Shown: positions 15,561-23,119 of the stretch, piece by piece | How positions within the stretch are numbered: the stretch's first letter is position 1 | How the letters are laid out: each line of letters starts with the position of its first letter | From: DATILL01 sp035476575 | GTDB lineage: Bacteria; Actinomycetota; Actinomycetes; Mycobacteriales; JACQDL01 | Length of the DNA stretch: 32,237 bases | Direction of reading: 5' to 3' | Assembly: GCA_035476575.1 (NCBI GenBank) | Contig: DATILL010000010.1 | Coordinates: 1-32,237, forward strand | Position numbers and translations under genes: made by a program | The notes under the pieces: model-generated | The model's input: only the letters and a program-made list of their open reading frames with translations | Databases searched by the model: none | What the model was told of the DNA's origin: nothing

Positions 15561-16064
15561 ATGATCGACACAGATGTGGTGTCCGCCGTGCTGCGGGCGC
15601 TGTTCGGCGTGGTGATGCTGGCGCACGGCTACAACCACCTGGCTGGCCCGGGCGGGATCGCCGGCACGGCCGCCTGGTTCGAGGGGATCGGGCTGCGGCC
15701 GGGCCGGGTGCACGCCTGGCTGAGCTCGCTGGTGGAGCTGGCGGTCGGCGTCGGCCTGCTGGCGGGCTTGCTGCTGCCGGTGGCCGCTGCGGGCGGAATC
15801 GGGATCATGGCGGTTGCCGGGCTCATCGTGCACCGGCCGAACGGGTTCTTCATCTTCCGGGAAGGCTATGAGTACGTGCTGGTGGTCGGGCTGGCGCTGG
15901 CCGTGCTGGCGGCGATCGGGCCGGGCCGGCTGTCCCTCGACCACGCGCTCGGCATCGACCGGCACGGCTGGGGCTACGGCCTCGCCGCCCTGCTCGCCGG
16001 CCTGGCCGGCGCCCTTCTGCTGCTGGCGACGTCCTACCGCCCCGCCGCCGCCCCGCCCGCCTGA
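15561..16064 (+). CDS. DoxX-family membrane protein
   Basis: The 167-residue protein has four membrane segments (about residues 5-22, 48-70, 75-90, 105-125) and a fifth hydrophobic stretch near 140-158. DoxX features include LRALFGVVMLAHGYNHL near the start, WFEGIGL, and FIFREGYEYVLVVGLALAVLA. DoxX-like proteins are small membrane proteins, some linked to redox homeostasis; the role here is unknown. ATG 15561 has GGAGG eight bases upstream and follows tex closely, so they probably share a transcript. The gene is followed by the 50-bp repeat array. Confidence 0.9.
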   Translation: MIDTDVVSAVLRALFGVVMLAHGYNHLAGPGGIAGTAAWFEGIGLRPGRVHAWLSSLVELAVGVGLLAGLLLPVAAAGGIGIMAVAGLIVHRPNGFFIFREGYEYVLVVGLALAVLAAIGPGRLSLDHALGIDRHGWGYGLAALLAGLAGALLLLATSYRPAAAPPA

Positions 16065-16070
16065 GCTCGT

Positions 16071-16266
16071 GTGGTCACCTCACGGCGTTGTGGTCACCTA
16101 TGGGGGTCCGCGGGCAACAAGAGGTCACCTCAACGCCGGTAGGTCACCACACGGGGGCCGGCGACAACGACAGGTCACCACAGCGCCGTGTGGTGACCTA
16201 TGGGGGTCCGCAGACCACAAAAGGTGACCACAACGCCGAGAGGTGACCACATCGGGGAGGCGGGCC
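16071..16266. repeat. Tandem array of a 50-bp unit with paired GGTSACC heptamers
   Basis: Four units begin at 16071, 16121, 16171 and 16221, the last truncated in the SDR stop region. Each holds two heptamers GGT(C/G)ACC starting 19 bases apart, a GCC/GGCG core between them, and a G-rich stretch (GGGGGTCCGC-like) with ACAA at the end in the first three. The heptamers are palindromic except for their central base, which flips between C and G from unit to unit. The array fills the gap between the converging DoxX and SDR genes. Another unit lies at the left window edge. Confidence 0.9.
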
Positions 16267-17027
16267 TAGCGGGGGGCCATCCGGATGGCGCCGTCCAGCC
16301 GGATCGTCTCGCCGTTGAGCATCGGGTTGGCCACGATGTGCTCGACCAGGGCGGCGTACTCGCTGGGGTCGCCCAGCCGGGACGGGTGCGGCACCTGGGC
16401 GCCGAGGGAGGCGACGGCGTCCTCGGGCAGCGTGTCGAACATCGGCGTCTTGAACAGCCCGGGCGCGATCGTCACCACCCGGATCTTCAGCCCGGCGAGG
16501 TCGCGGGCGATCGGCAGGGTCATCCCGACGACGCCGCCCTTGGACGCCGCGTACGCCGCCTGCCCGACCTGCCCGTCGAACGCCGCGACCGACGCCGTGT
16601 TCACGATGACGCCGCGCTCGCCGTCGGCCTCCGCCACCTCGGCGATCCGGGCGGCGGCGAGCCGGATCACGTTGAAGGTGCCGATCAGGTTGATGGTCAC
16701 GACCTTGGTGAAGGTGGCCAGCGGGAACGGCCCCTGCTTGCCCACGGTCCGGGCGGCGTCCGCGACGCCCGCGCAGTTGACCACGATCCGCAGCGGTCCG
16801 AGCGCCGCGGTGGCGTTGAGCGCGGCGGTGACGTCCCCCTCGCTGGTCACGTCGCCCGGTACGAAGACGATCCGGTCGCCCAGCTCCGCGGCCACCGCCC
16901 GACCGGCCGAGGACGGCAGGTCGAGGATGACGGCGGACCCGCCGGCCTTGTGCAGCCGGCGTACGGCGGCCAGCCCGAGCCCGGACGCGCCACCGGTCAC
17001 GACCGCGACGGTGTTCGCGATGTCCAC
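16266..17027 (-). CDS. SDR dehydrogenase, 3-hydroxyacyl-CoA dehydrogenase-like
   Basis: This 253-residue classical short-chain dehydrogenase has the NAD-binding TGGASGLGLA near residue 12. It also has VNCAG, the catalytic NTASVAAFDGQ and YAASKGG (Tyr-x3-Lys), and APGLFKTPMF. Overall it looks like the 3-hydroxyacyl-CoA dehydrogenase type 2 (HSD17B10-like) branch, which oxidises 3-hydroxyacyl-CoAs or hydroxysteroids with NAD. I chose GTG 17027 (VDIANTVAVV) because CAGGAG lies 7 bases before it and the family starts there; a longer form from 17075 is less likely. It is the first plain cytoplasmic enzyme right of the repeat array and is transcribed leftward towards it. Confidence 0.88.
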   Translation of the reverse strand: MDIANTVAVVTGGASGLGLAAVRRLHKAGGSAVILDLPSSAGRAVAAELGDRIVFVPGDVTSEGDVTAALNATAALGPLRIVVNCAGVADAARTVGKQGPFPLATFTKVVTINLIGTFNVIRLAAARIAEVAEADGERGVIVNTASVAAFDGQVGQAAYAASKGGVVGMTLPIARDLAGLKIRVVTIAPGLFKTPMFDTLPEDAVASLGAQVPHPSRLGDPSEYAALVEHIVANPMLNGETIRLDGAIRMAPR

Positions 17028-17127
17028 GTTGGTCTCCTGTCGCCGGGGCGCGTCGCCGAAGGGGCCGGTCGCCACGAGGCGCCGGTCGCCGCCCGGACAT
17101 TCGTAGCACCTCGGCGTGGACCGCGGC

Positions 17128-18222
17128 TCAGCGGTCGTCGGTGCCGCGAGAGACGAGCAGCCGGCGGTACGACGCCAGCCGACCCGGCGCGGTGTGCCCG
17201 GCCGCCACCCAGCCGTCCAGCCCGCATGGCCAGCCGCCCGGCGCCGGCAGGTGCTCGCACCCGGGCGGGCAGTCTGCCACCCCCGGCGCCAGGTCGGGGA
17301 ACGCCGCGAGCAGGTCGGCCGGTGTGACGTGGGCCAGCCCGAAGGACCGGACCCCCGGCGTGTCGGTCACCCAGCCGCCGTCCGGCAGCGCCAGCGCCAC
17401 CGCGCTGGTCGAGATGTGCCGACCCTTGCCGATCGCGCTGACCTCGCCGACTGAGCGCCGCGCGTCCGGCACCAGCCGGTTGACCAGGGTCGACTTGCCG
17501 ACCCCGGAGTGTCCGACCAGCACGCTGGTCCGACCGGACAGGGCGGCCCGCAGCTCGGCCGGGTCAGCGTCCCGCCGGGTGGTCACCGCGGCCAGCCCCA
17601 GGTCGGCGTACCCGCGGAGCAGCTCGGCGGCGAGCTGCGGCCCGGGTGTCCCGGTCGGTCCGCACAGGTCGGCCTTGGTCAGGCAGAGCAGCGGGTCCAG
17701 CCCCCCGACGTACGCCGCGACCAGGCAGCGGTCGATCAGCCCGGTACGCGGCGGCGGGTCGACCAGCGAGGCGACAACGACGAGCTGGTCGGCGTTGGCC
17801 ACCACGACCCGCTCGTACGGGTCGGTGTCGTCGGCGGTCCGCCGCAGCACGGTCGTACGCGGCTCGACCCGGACGATGCGGGCCAGTGAGCCGGGCTCCC
17901 CGGTCCGGTCGCCGACCAGCCCGACCCGGTCGCCGACCACGACCGACCTGCGGCCGAGCTCGCGGGCCCGCATCGCGGTCATCGGCGTGCCGTCCACCAG
18001 GCAGGTGTAGCGGCCCCGGTCGACGGCGATCACGAAGCCGGTGGCGGCGTCCTCGTGCCGCGGGCGTTCCTTGGTGCGCGGCCGCGAGCCGTGCCGGCCG
18101 GGCCGGACCCGGACGTCGTCCTCGTCGTACTCGCGCGGGCTCAGCGCTCGGCCCCGGCCGGACCACGGGCGGTGGCTGACCCGGTACCGCCCAGCCCGGT
18201 ACCGCCCAGCATCGCGGTCCAC
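17128..18222 (-). CDS. rsgA: Ribosome small subunit-dependent GTPase A (RsgA)
   Basis: This 364-residue circularly permuted GTPase acts in 30S subunit maturation. The OB-like head with RPRHEDAATGFVIAVDRGRYTCLVDG is followed by the permuted G motifs: LTKAD (G4), GHSGVGKST (G1), GKGRHIST (G2 region) and DTPGVRSFG (G3). A zinc-site region with DCPPGCEH and later Cys closes the protein. I found no start codon before the YDEDDVRVRPG segment other than GTG 18222, which makes the first roughly 27 codons overlap the end of aroA by 82 bases. The overlap holds a perfect 15-bp tandem duplication. The aroA-rsgA pairing is common in actinobacteria. Confidence 0.92.
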   Translation of the reverse strand: MDRDAGRYRAGRYRVSHRPWSGRGRALSPREYDEDDVRVRPGRHGSRPRTKERPRHEDAATGFVIAVDRGRYTCLVDGTPMTAMRARELGRRSVVVGDRVGLVGDRTGEPGSLARIVRVEPRTTVLRRTADDTDPYERVVVANADQLVVVASLVDPPPRTGLIDRCLVAAYVGGLDPLLCLTKADLCGPTGTPGPQLAAELLRGYADLGLAAVTTRRDADPAELRAALSGRTSVLVGHSGVGKSTLVNRLVPDARRSVGEVSAIGKGRHISTSAVALALPDGGWVTDTPGVRSFGLAHVTPADLLAAFPDLAPGVADCPPGCEHLPAPGGWPCGLDGWVAAGHTAPGRLASYRRLLVSRGTDDR

Positions 18223-19517
18223 ATGCCGACGAAGTCGGGCAGCGTCTTGCCGGTGGTGGCGATGTTCTCCACCGCGACGCCGGGCACCACCAGGCCGAGC
18301 ACCGCGCCGGCCTGGGCCATCCGGTGGTCGTCATGGCTGGCGAAGACCCCGCCGTGCAGCGGTTTCGGCGTGATGGCCAGGCCGTCGGCGGTCTCGGTGA
18401 CGGCGGCGCCGAGCCGGGACAGCCCGCCGGCCAGCGCGGCCAGCCGGTCGGTCTCGTGGCCGCGCACGTGCGCCAGGCCGCGCAGCCGGGACGGGCCGTC
18501 GGCCAGCGCGCACAGCGCGGCCAGCACGGGGGACAGCTCCGAGACGTCGCGCAGGTCGGCGTCCACCCCGGACAGGGTGCCGGTGCCGCGGACGGTGAGC
18601 CCGGCGCCGTCCAGGGTGACCGCCGCACCGAGCTCGGCGAGCAGGCCGCGCAGCGCGTCGCCGGCCTGGGTGGTGTGCCGCGGCCAGCCCGGGACGGTGA
18701 CCCGGCCGCCGGTCGCCGCCGCGGCGGCCAGGAACGGCGCGGCGTTGGACAGGTCCGGCTCGACGTCGACCTCGCACGCCCGCGGCTGGCCCGGCGCGAC
18801 CCGCCAGACCTTGGGCTCGGAGGAGTCCACCGCGACGGCGGCCCGCTGGAGCATCTCCAGGGTCATCGCGATGTGCGGCTGGGACGGGACCGGCGGGCCG
18901 ACGTGCCGGACCTCCACGCCCTTGTCGAACCGGGCGCCGGCCAGCAGCAGCGCGGAGACGAACTGCGACGAGCCGCTGGCGTCGATCTCCACCCGGCCGC
19001 CCGGCACCGCGCCGCGTCCGGCCACGGTGAACGGCAGCGCGCCACGGCCGCCGTCCTCGACCCGGACGCCGAGCTGCCGCAGCGCCCCGAGCAGCGGCCC
19101 GAGCGGGCGCTGCCGGGCCCGCGGGTCGCCGTCGAACCGCACCCGCCCGGCCGCCAGCCCGGCCACCGGCGGGACGAACCGCATCACCGTGCCGGCCAGG
19201 CCGACGTCGATTCCGGTGTCCTGGGCGGTGCCGGCGCCCTCGGCCAGCCCGGCGCCGGCAAGCGGGCTGGGCTCGACCTGCCAGTCGCCGGCCCGGTCGG
19301 TCAGGCCGACGCCGAGGGCGCGCAGGGCGGCCGCCATCAGGTCGGTGTCCCGGGCGCGCAGCGGCCGGCGGATGACGGACGGCCCGTCGGCGAGCGCGGC
19401 GAGCAGCAGCGCCCGGTTGGTCATCGACTTCGACCCGGGGATCGGCACGATGGCGTCCACCGGGGCAGCAGCGGTCGGGGCTGGCCAGAGCTCGGTCACC
19501 TGCCCAGTTTCCCCCAT
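18141..19517 (-). CDS. aroA: EPSP synthase (3-phosphoshikimate 1-carboxyvinyltransferase)
   Basis: This 458-residue enzyme transfers the enolpyruvyl group of PEP to shikimate-3-phosphate in the shikimate pathway. Motifs are typical: PIPGSKSMTNRALLLAALADG near the N-terminus, GLAGTVMRFVPP, FDGDPRARQRP, DASGSSQFVSALLLAG, DLSNAAPFLAAAA, KESD-like DVSELSPVLAAL, and ASHDDHRMAQA near the end. ATG 19517 has a GGGGGAGG ribosome site. The C-terminal tail after the last core motif (LGGTGLGGTGSATARGP) is unusual, is partly encoded by a 15-bp duplication, and overlaps the rsgA start. It is divergent from the SRAP gene. Confidence 0.95.
   Translation of the reverse strand: MGETGQVTELWPAPTAAAPVDAIVPIPGSKSMTNRALLLAALADGPSVIRRPLRARDTDLMAAALRALGVGLTDRAGDWQVEPSPLAGAGLAEGAGTAQDTGIDVGLAGTVMRFVPPVAGLAAGRVRFDGDPRARQRPLGPLLGALRQLGVRVEDGGRGALPFTVAGRGAVPGGRVEIDASGSSQFVSALLLAGARFDKGVEVRHVGPPVPSQPHIAMTLEMLQRAAVAVDSSEPKVWRVAPGQPRACEVDVEPDLSNAAPFLAAAAATGGRVTVPGWPRHTTQAGDALRGLLAELGAAVTLDGAGLTVRGTGTLSGVDADLRDVSELSPVLAALCALADGPSRLRGLAHVRGHETDRLAALAGGLSRLGAAVTETADGLAITPKPLHGGVFASHDDHRMAQAGAVLGLVVPGVAVENIATTGKTLPDFVGMWTAMLGGTGLGGTGSATARGPAGAER
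18180..18209. repeat. Perfect 15-bp tandem duplication in the aroA/rsgA overlap
   Basis: CCCGGTACCGCCCAG occurs twice, at 18180-18194 and 18195-18209. Because 15 is a multiple of three it is neutral in both overlapping frames. It gives LGGTG twice in the AroA tail and GRYRA/GRYRV in the RsgA head. Confidence 0.9.
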
Positions 19518-19590
19518 GACCGACCTCCCCCATGACCGGCGGCATCTCCCGGGCGACAGGGTGCGGCCGGGACGCCGTACGGTGACCGGT

Positions 19591-20343
19591 ATGTGTGGTC
19601 GGTACGCGATCGGCCGGTCGCCGGAGGACCTGGCAGCCTGGTTCGACGCGGTGGACGAGACCGGCGCGGACGTGTCCGGGGACGACGTGGGCGCCGACTT
19701 CAACGTCGCGCCGGGCAAGCACGTCATGGCGGTGGTCTCCCGGCCGAACGGTGCGGCGGCCCGGCGGCGGGAGCTGCGGGTGCTGCGCTGGGGGCTGGTG
19801 CCGTCCTGGGCCGCGGACCCCGCCGGGCTCGGCACCCGGCTGGTCAACGCGCGAGCTGAGACGGTGGCCGAGAAGCCGGCGTTCCGGGCGGCGTTGGCCG
19901 CGCGGCGGTGCCTGGTCCCGGCCGACGGCTGGTACGAGTGGGCTGGCGGGGTACCGCACTACGTCACGCCGCGCGATGGCTCGGTGCTGGCGCTGGCGGC
20001 GGTGTACGAGGTCTGGGCCCGGGACAGCAGCGGCGGCTCCGTCAGCGCCGGCCCCACCAGCGGCAACGGCGTCCCGGCCCGGCTGGTGACCTGCGCGATC
20101 GTGACCACCGCGGCCGTCGGGGAGCTGGCCGCGATCCATCACCGGATGCCGCTGGTGCTCTCGCGCGTCGCCTGGCCCGACTGGCTGGACCCGGCCGCCG
20201 ACGTACGCACGTTGCTGGCCCCACCCGCGCCGGCCGTGGTGGCTGGGCTGCTCGTCCACCCGGTCGGGCCTGCCGTGGGCAACGTGGCCAACAACGGCCC
20301 GGCCCTGACCCACCCCGTGGACCCACCGCCTACCCTCTTCTGA
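19591..20343 (+). CDS. SRAP-family protein (YedK/HMCES-like DNA-protein crosslinker)
   Basis: This 250-residue SOS response-associated peptidase-family protein shields abasic sites in single-stranded DNA by forming a covalent link through Cys2. It has the expected start MCGRYAIG (Cys2 after Met removal), FNVAPGKHVMAVV, LRWGLVPSWA, NARAETVAEKPAFR, CLVPADGWYEW, and AAIHHRMPLVLS (catalytic His). All key residues are present. The ATG at 19591 must be the start because Cys2 is the catalytic residue. It diverges from aroA, a pairing I also recall from mycobacteria (Rv3226c-aroA). No LexA box was seen upstream. Confidence 0.94.
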   Translation: MCGRYAIGRSPEDLAAWFDAVDETGADVSGDDVGADFNVAPGKHVMAVVSRPNGAAARRRELRVLRWGLVPSWAADPAGLGTRLVNARAETVAEKPAFRAALAARRCLVPADGWYEWAGGVPHYVTPRDGSVLALAAVYEVWARDSSGGSVSAGPTSGNGVPARLVTCAIVTTAAVGELAAIHHRMPLVLSRVAWPDWLDPAADVRTLLAPPAPAVVAGLLVHPVGPAVGNVANNGPALTHPVDPPPTLF

Positions 20344-20383
20344 CCCCGCCCCACCGCATCCCCAGCCGCGTCCCCAGCCGCGA

Positions 20384-20441
20384 CTTGTCGCGTCAAGGTC
20401 ACCAGAGATCTGGCCGCAGCCGGTGACCTTGGTACGACAAG
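20384..20441. terminator. Long inverted repeat after the SRAP gene
   Basis: Arms 20384-20403 and 20422-20441 match in 17 of 20 positions: CTTGTCG, three mismatches, then CAAGGTCACC on the left. It lies 41 bases past the SRAP stop and before the hydrolase gene, where a terminator is expected. Its outer arm ACTTGTCG/CGACAAG recurs in the element at 31898-31961, so it may also belong to a dispersed hairpin family. Confidence 0.65.
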
Positions 20442-20477
20442 CCGGAGGCGGGCGCCGGGCGGCGGTACGGTCGCAGG

Positions 20478-21167
20478 ATGGGCAGCGTAGGCGAGGCCGG
20501 CGAGCTGGTCGGTACGCCGAGAGGTCCGGCCAGGGTGTACCGGACGGCGCCCGCCCCCGCACAGGCGCCCGCCTGGGCGGCCCGGCGCGGGCTGCTCCTC
20601 CTCGGCCACGGCGCGGGCGGCGGGGTCGCGGCCCCTGACCTGGTCGGGGTGACCACCGCGGCGTCGGCGGCCGGGTTCGAGGTGGTCCGGGTCGAGCAGC
20701 CCTACCGGGTGGCTGGCCGCCGCGCGCCGGCTCCGGCTGGCCAGCTCGACGAGGCCTGGCTGGCGGTCGTCGACGCCGTACGCCCGGACGACGGCATCCC
20801 GCTCATCGTCGGCGGCCGGTCCTCCGGCGCCCGGGTGGCCTGCCGGACGGCCGCCGCCGCCCGCGCCGCCGCCGTTGTCTGCCTGGCCTTCCCCGTGCAC
20901 CCGCCCGGCAGGCCGGAACGGTCCCGCCTGCCCGAGCTGGACGCCGTGACGGTGCCGGTGCTGGTCGTCCAGGGCGAGCGGGACCCGTTCGGGATGCCGC
21001 CGCCGGCCCCTGGCCGCACCGTCCACCGCATCCCAGCGGCCAACCACGCCCTGCGCACGGACCTGCCCGCCCTCGGCCACGCCGTCGTCGAGTGGCTGCG
21101 CGCCACCCTCTCGCCCACCCTGTCGCGCGGGCTGTCGCGCGGGCTGTCGCGCGGGCTGTCGCGATGA
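20478..21167 (+). CDS. Alpha/beta hydrolase, KANL3/Tex30-like
   Basis: This 229-residue hydrolase is of the small KANL3/Tex30-type alpha/beta family. It has an early strand with LLLLGHGAGGGV (oxyanion loop), the nucleophile elbow region IVGGRSSGARVA (G-R-S-S-G) and CLAFPVHPPGRPERSR. The acid strand is VPVLVVQGERDPFG, and the His region is IPAANHALR. The substrate is unknown; esterase or thioesterase activity is possible. The C-terminus is a tandem LSRG repeat encoded by perfect 12-bp DNA copies, running straight into a downstream hairpin. The start is ATG 20478. Confidence 0.85.
   Translation: MGSVGEAGELVGTPRGPARVYRTAPAPAQAPAWAARRGLLLLGHGAGGGVAAPDLVGVTTAASAAGFEVVRVEQPYRVAGRRAPAPAGQLDEAWLAVVDAVRPDDGIPLIVGGRSSGARVACRTAAAARAAAVVCLAFPVHPPGRPERSRLPELDAVTVPVLVVQGERDPFGMPPPAPGRTVHRIPAANHALRTDLPALGHAVVEWLRATLSPTLSRGLSRGLSRGLSR
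21120..21164 (+). repeat. 12-bp tandem repeat coding for LSRG
   Basis: CTGTCGCGCGGG is repeated three times and followed by a partial fourth copy that ends at the hydrolase stop codon. It adds the tail LSRGLSRGLSRGLSR. The unit is nearly the left arm of the hairpin at 21156-21212, so slippage may have copied that arm. Confidence 0.85.
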
Positions 21168-21212
21168 TCCAGCGCGACATGCCGACGTGTCCCGCCGGCA
21201 TCATGGCGACAG
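21156..21212 (+). terminator. Hairpin at the end of the hydrolase gene
   Basis: CTGTCGCGATGAT at 21156-21168 pairs with ATCATGGCGACAG at 21200-21212 with one mismatch, and an inner ATGCCG/CGGCAT (21179-21184, 21196-21201) can add to the fold. The hydrolase stop lies in the left arm. It is a likely terminator before the GMC gene. Its ends TGTCG/CGACA resemble two other hairpins in the window. Confidence 0.5.
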
Positions 21213-21288
21213 GTGCGGACGGGCGGATGACCGGCCCCGGTAGCCCTGTCCGCCGTACCTCGCGCCCCACACGCCGTACCCTGCGGGC

Positions 21289-23043
21289 ATGGCCGGCAGG
21301 TTCGACTACGACGTCCTCGTGATCGGCTCCGGGTTCGGCGGGTCGGTGACCGCGCTGCGGCTGACCGAGAAGGGCTACCGGGTCGGCGTGCTGGAGGCTG
21401 GCCGGCGGTTCGCCGACCACGAGCTCGCGACGAGCTCCTGGCACGTCCGGCAGTTCCTCTGGGCGCCCCGGCTCGGCTGCTACGGCATCCAGCGGATCCA
21501 CCTCCTGCACGACGTCGTCGTGCTGGCCGGCGCTGGCGTGGGCGGCGGCTCGCTGAACTACGCCAACACCCTCTACGAGCCGCCGGCCGCGTTCTACGCC
21601 GACCCGCAGTGGGCGCACATCACCGACTGGCGGGCCGAGCTGGCGCCGTACTACGACCAGGCCAGGCGGATGCTGGGCGTGGTGACCAACCCGACCACGA
21701 CCCGGGCCGACGAGCTGTTCCGCGAGGTCGCCGAGGACATGGGCGTGGGGGAGACGTTCCGCCCGACACCGGTCGGGGTGTTCTTCGGCCGGCCCGGCGT
21801 CGAGGTGGCCGACCCGTACTTCGGCGGCGCGGGGCCGCGGCGCACCGGCTGCCGCGAGTGCGGCGAGTGCATGACCGGCTGCCGGCACAACGCCAAGAAC
21901 ACGCTGGTCAAGAACTACCTCTACCTGGCTGAGCGGAACGGCGCCACGGTCCACCCGATGACCACCGTCACCGCCGTCCGGCCGCTGGACACGTCGCTGG
22001 GCGCGTCACTGGGCGGGTCGCCGGGCGGGTCGCAGCCGTACGGCGGGTACGCCGTCGACACTGTCCGCACCGGACCCCGACGGCGGGAGCGGCGGACGCT
22101 GCGGGCCGAGCAGGTGGTGTTCGCCGCCGGCACCCACGGCACCCAGCGGCTGCTGCACCGGATGCGTGACGAGCGCCTGCTGCCCCACCTGTCGCCCCGG
22201 CTCGGCGAGCTGACCCGCACCAACTCCGAGTCGATCCTGGGGGCACAGACCCTGGGCCGGGGCACCGACTTCACCCGCGGCGTGGCCATCACCTCCTCGT
22301 TCCACCCGGACGAGCACACCCACATCGAGCCGGTGCGCTACGGCCGGGGCAGCAACGCGATGGGCCTGCTCTCGACGTTCCTCACCGAAGGTGGCTCCCG
22401 GGTGCCGCGGTGGGCGCAGTGGCTGGGTTTGGCGGCGCGGCACCCGCTGCTGGGGATCCGGCTGCACATCCCTCGACGCTGGTCGGAGCGGACCATCATC
22501 GCGCTGGTGATGCAGAGCCTGGACAACTCGATCACGACGTACACCCGGCGCGGGCTGTTCGGCCGCAGGCTCACCTCCCGGCAGGGCCACGGCGAGCCGA
22601 ACCCCTCCTGGATCCCGGCCGGCACCGAGGCGGTACGGCGGCTGGCCACCAAGATCGGCGGCTACCCGGGCGGCTCCTGGGGCGAGATCGCCAACATCCC
22701 GCTGACCGCGCACCTCATCGGCGGAGTCACGGTCGGCGAGTCTGCCGAGTGCGGCGTCATCGACCCCTACCACCGGGTCTACGGCCACCCCGGGCTGCAC
22801 GTCGTGGACGGCTCGGCCATCTCGGCCAACCTTGGGGTCAACCCGGCGTTGACCATCACCGCGCAGGCCGAGCGCGCCATGGCGTTCTGGCCGAACCGCG
22901 GCGAGCCCGACCGCCGGCCCGCACCCGGTACGGCGTACCGCCGGCTGGCCGCCGTACCGCCGGGGTACCCGGCCGTGCCCGCGGCGGCGCCGGCCGCGCT
23001 CCGGCTGCCGATCGCCGACGTACGGCGTCCGCCGTCCCCGTGA
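21289..23043 (+). CDS. GMC-family FAD oxidoreductase, cholesterol oxidase-like (ChoD type)
   Basis: This 584-residue flavoenzyme has the dinucleotide-binding GSGFGGSV at residues 13-20 and the FAD segment GAGVGGGSLNYANTL (81-95). The C-terminal GMC-type end holds GGVTVGESAECGVIDPYHRVYGHPGL, VVDGSAISANLGVNPALTITAQAERA. It resembles mycobacterial ChoD-like proteins rather than secreted cholesterol oxidases, and no signal peptide is seen. A ferredoxin-like cluster C188-x2-C191-x2-C194-x3-C198 followed by HNAKNT sits in the substrate domain. The substrate could be a sterol or another alcohol. The tail after residue 540 is Pro/Ala-rich and probably disordered. The start is ATG 21289. Confidence 0.88.
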   Translation: MAGRFDYDVLVIGSGFGGSVTALRLTEKGYRVGVLEAGRRFADHELATSSWHVRQFLWAPRLGCYGIQRIHLLHDVVVLAGAGVGGGSLNYANTLYEPPAAFYADPQWAHITDWRAELAPYYDQARRMLGVVTNPTTTRADELFREVAEDMGVGETFRPTPVGVFFGRPGVEVADPYFGGAGPRRTGCRECGECMTGCRHNAKNTLVKNYLYLAERNGATVHPMTTVTAVRPLDTSLGASLGGSPGGSQPYGGYAVDTVRTGPRRRERRTLRAEQVVFAAGTHGTQRLLHRMRDERLLPHLSPRLGELTRTNSESILGAQTLGRGTDFTRGVAITSSFHPDEHTHIEPVRYGRGSNAMGLLSTFLTEGGSRVPRWAQWLGLAARHPLLGIRLHIPRRWSERTIIALVMQSLDNSITTYTRRGLFGRRLTSRQGHGEPNPSWIPAGTEAVRRLATKIGGYPGGSWGEIANIPLTAHLIGGVTVGESAECGVIDPYHRVYGHPGLHVVDGSAISANLGVNPALTITAQAERAMAFWPNRGEPDRRPAPGTAYRRLAAVPPGYPAVPAAAPAALRLPIADVRRPPSP

Positions 23044-23051
23044 CCGGGCTG

Positions 23052-23078
23052 GGAATTCGGCGCGTCGTTGTAGGTGTT
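23052..23078 (+). promoter_or_regulatory. SigR-type promoter upstream of sigR
   Basis: GGAAT at 23052-23056 and GTT at 23076-23078 are 19 bases apart, matching the SigR-family consensus GGAAT-N18/19-GTT known from Streptomyces. It is 42 bases upstream of the long-form start, so sigR is probably autoregulated and induced by thiol oxidation. Confidence 0.7.
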
Positions 23079-23119
23079 GTGCGCGACGGACCCTCGTTAC
23101 CCGTCGAACCGGAGGTCAG

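Noticed and set aside
13037..15571. 844-residue minus-strand ORF opposite tex
   Set aside because: His/Arg/Gly/Gln-rich antisense shadow; Tex domains on the plus strand are unmistakable.
16066..16266. CRISPR array at the 50-bp repeats
   Set aside because: Units are imperfect throughout, there are no unique spacers between identical repeats, and no cas genes are near.
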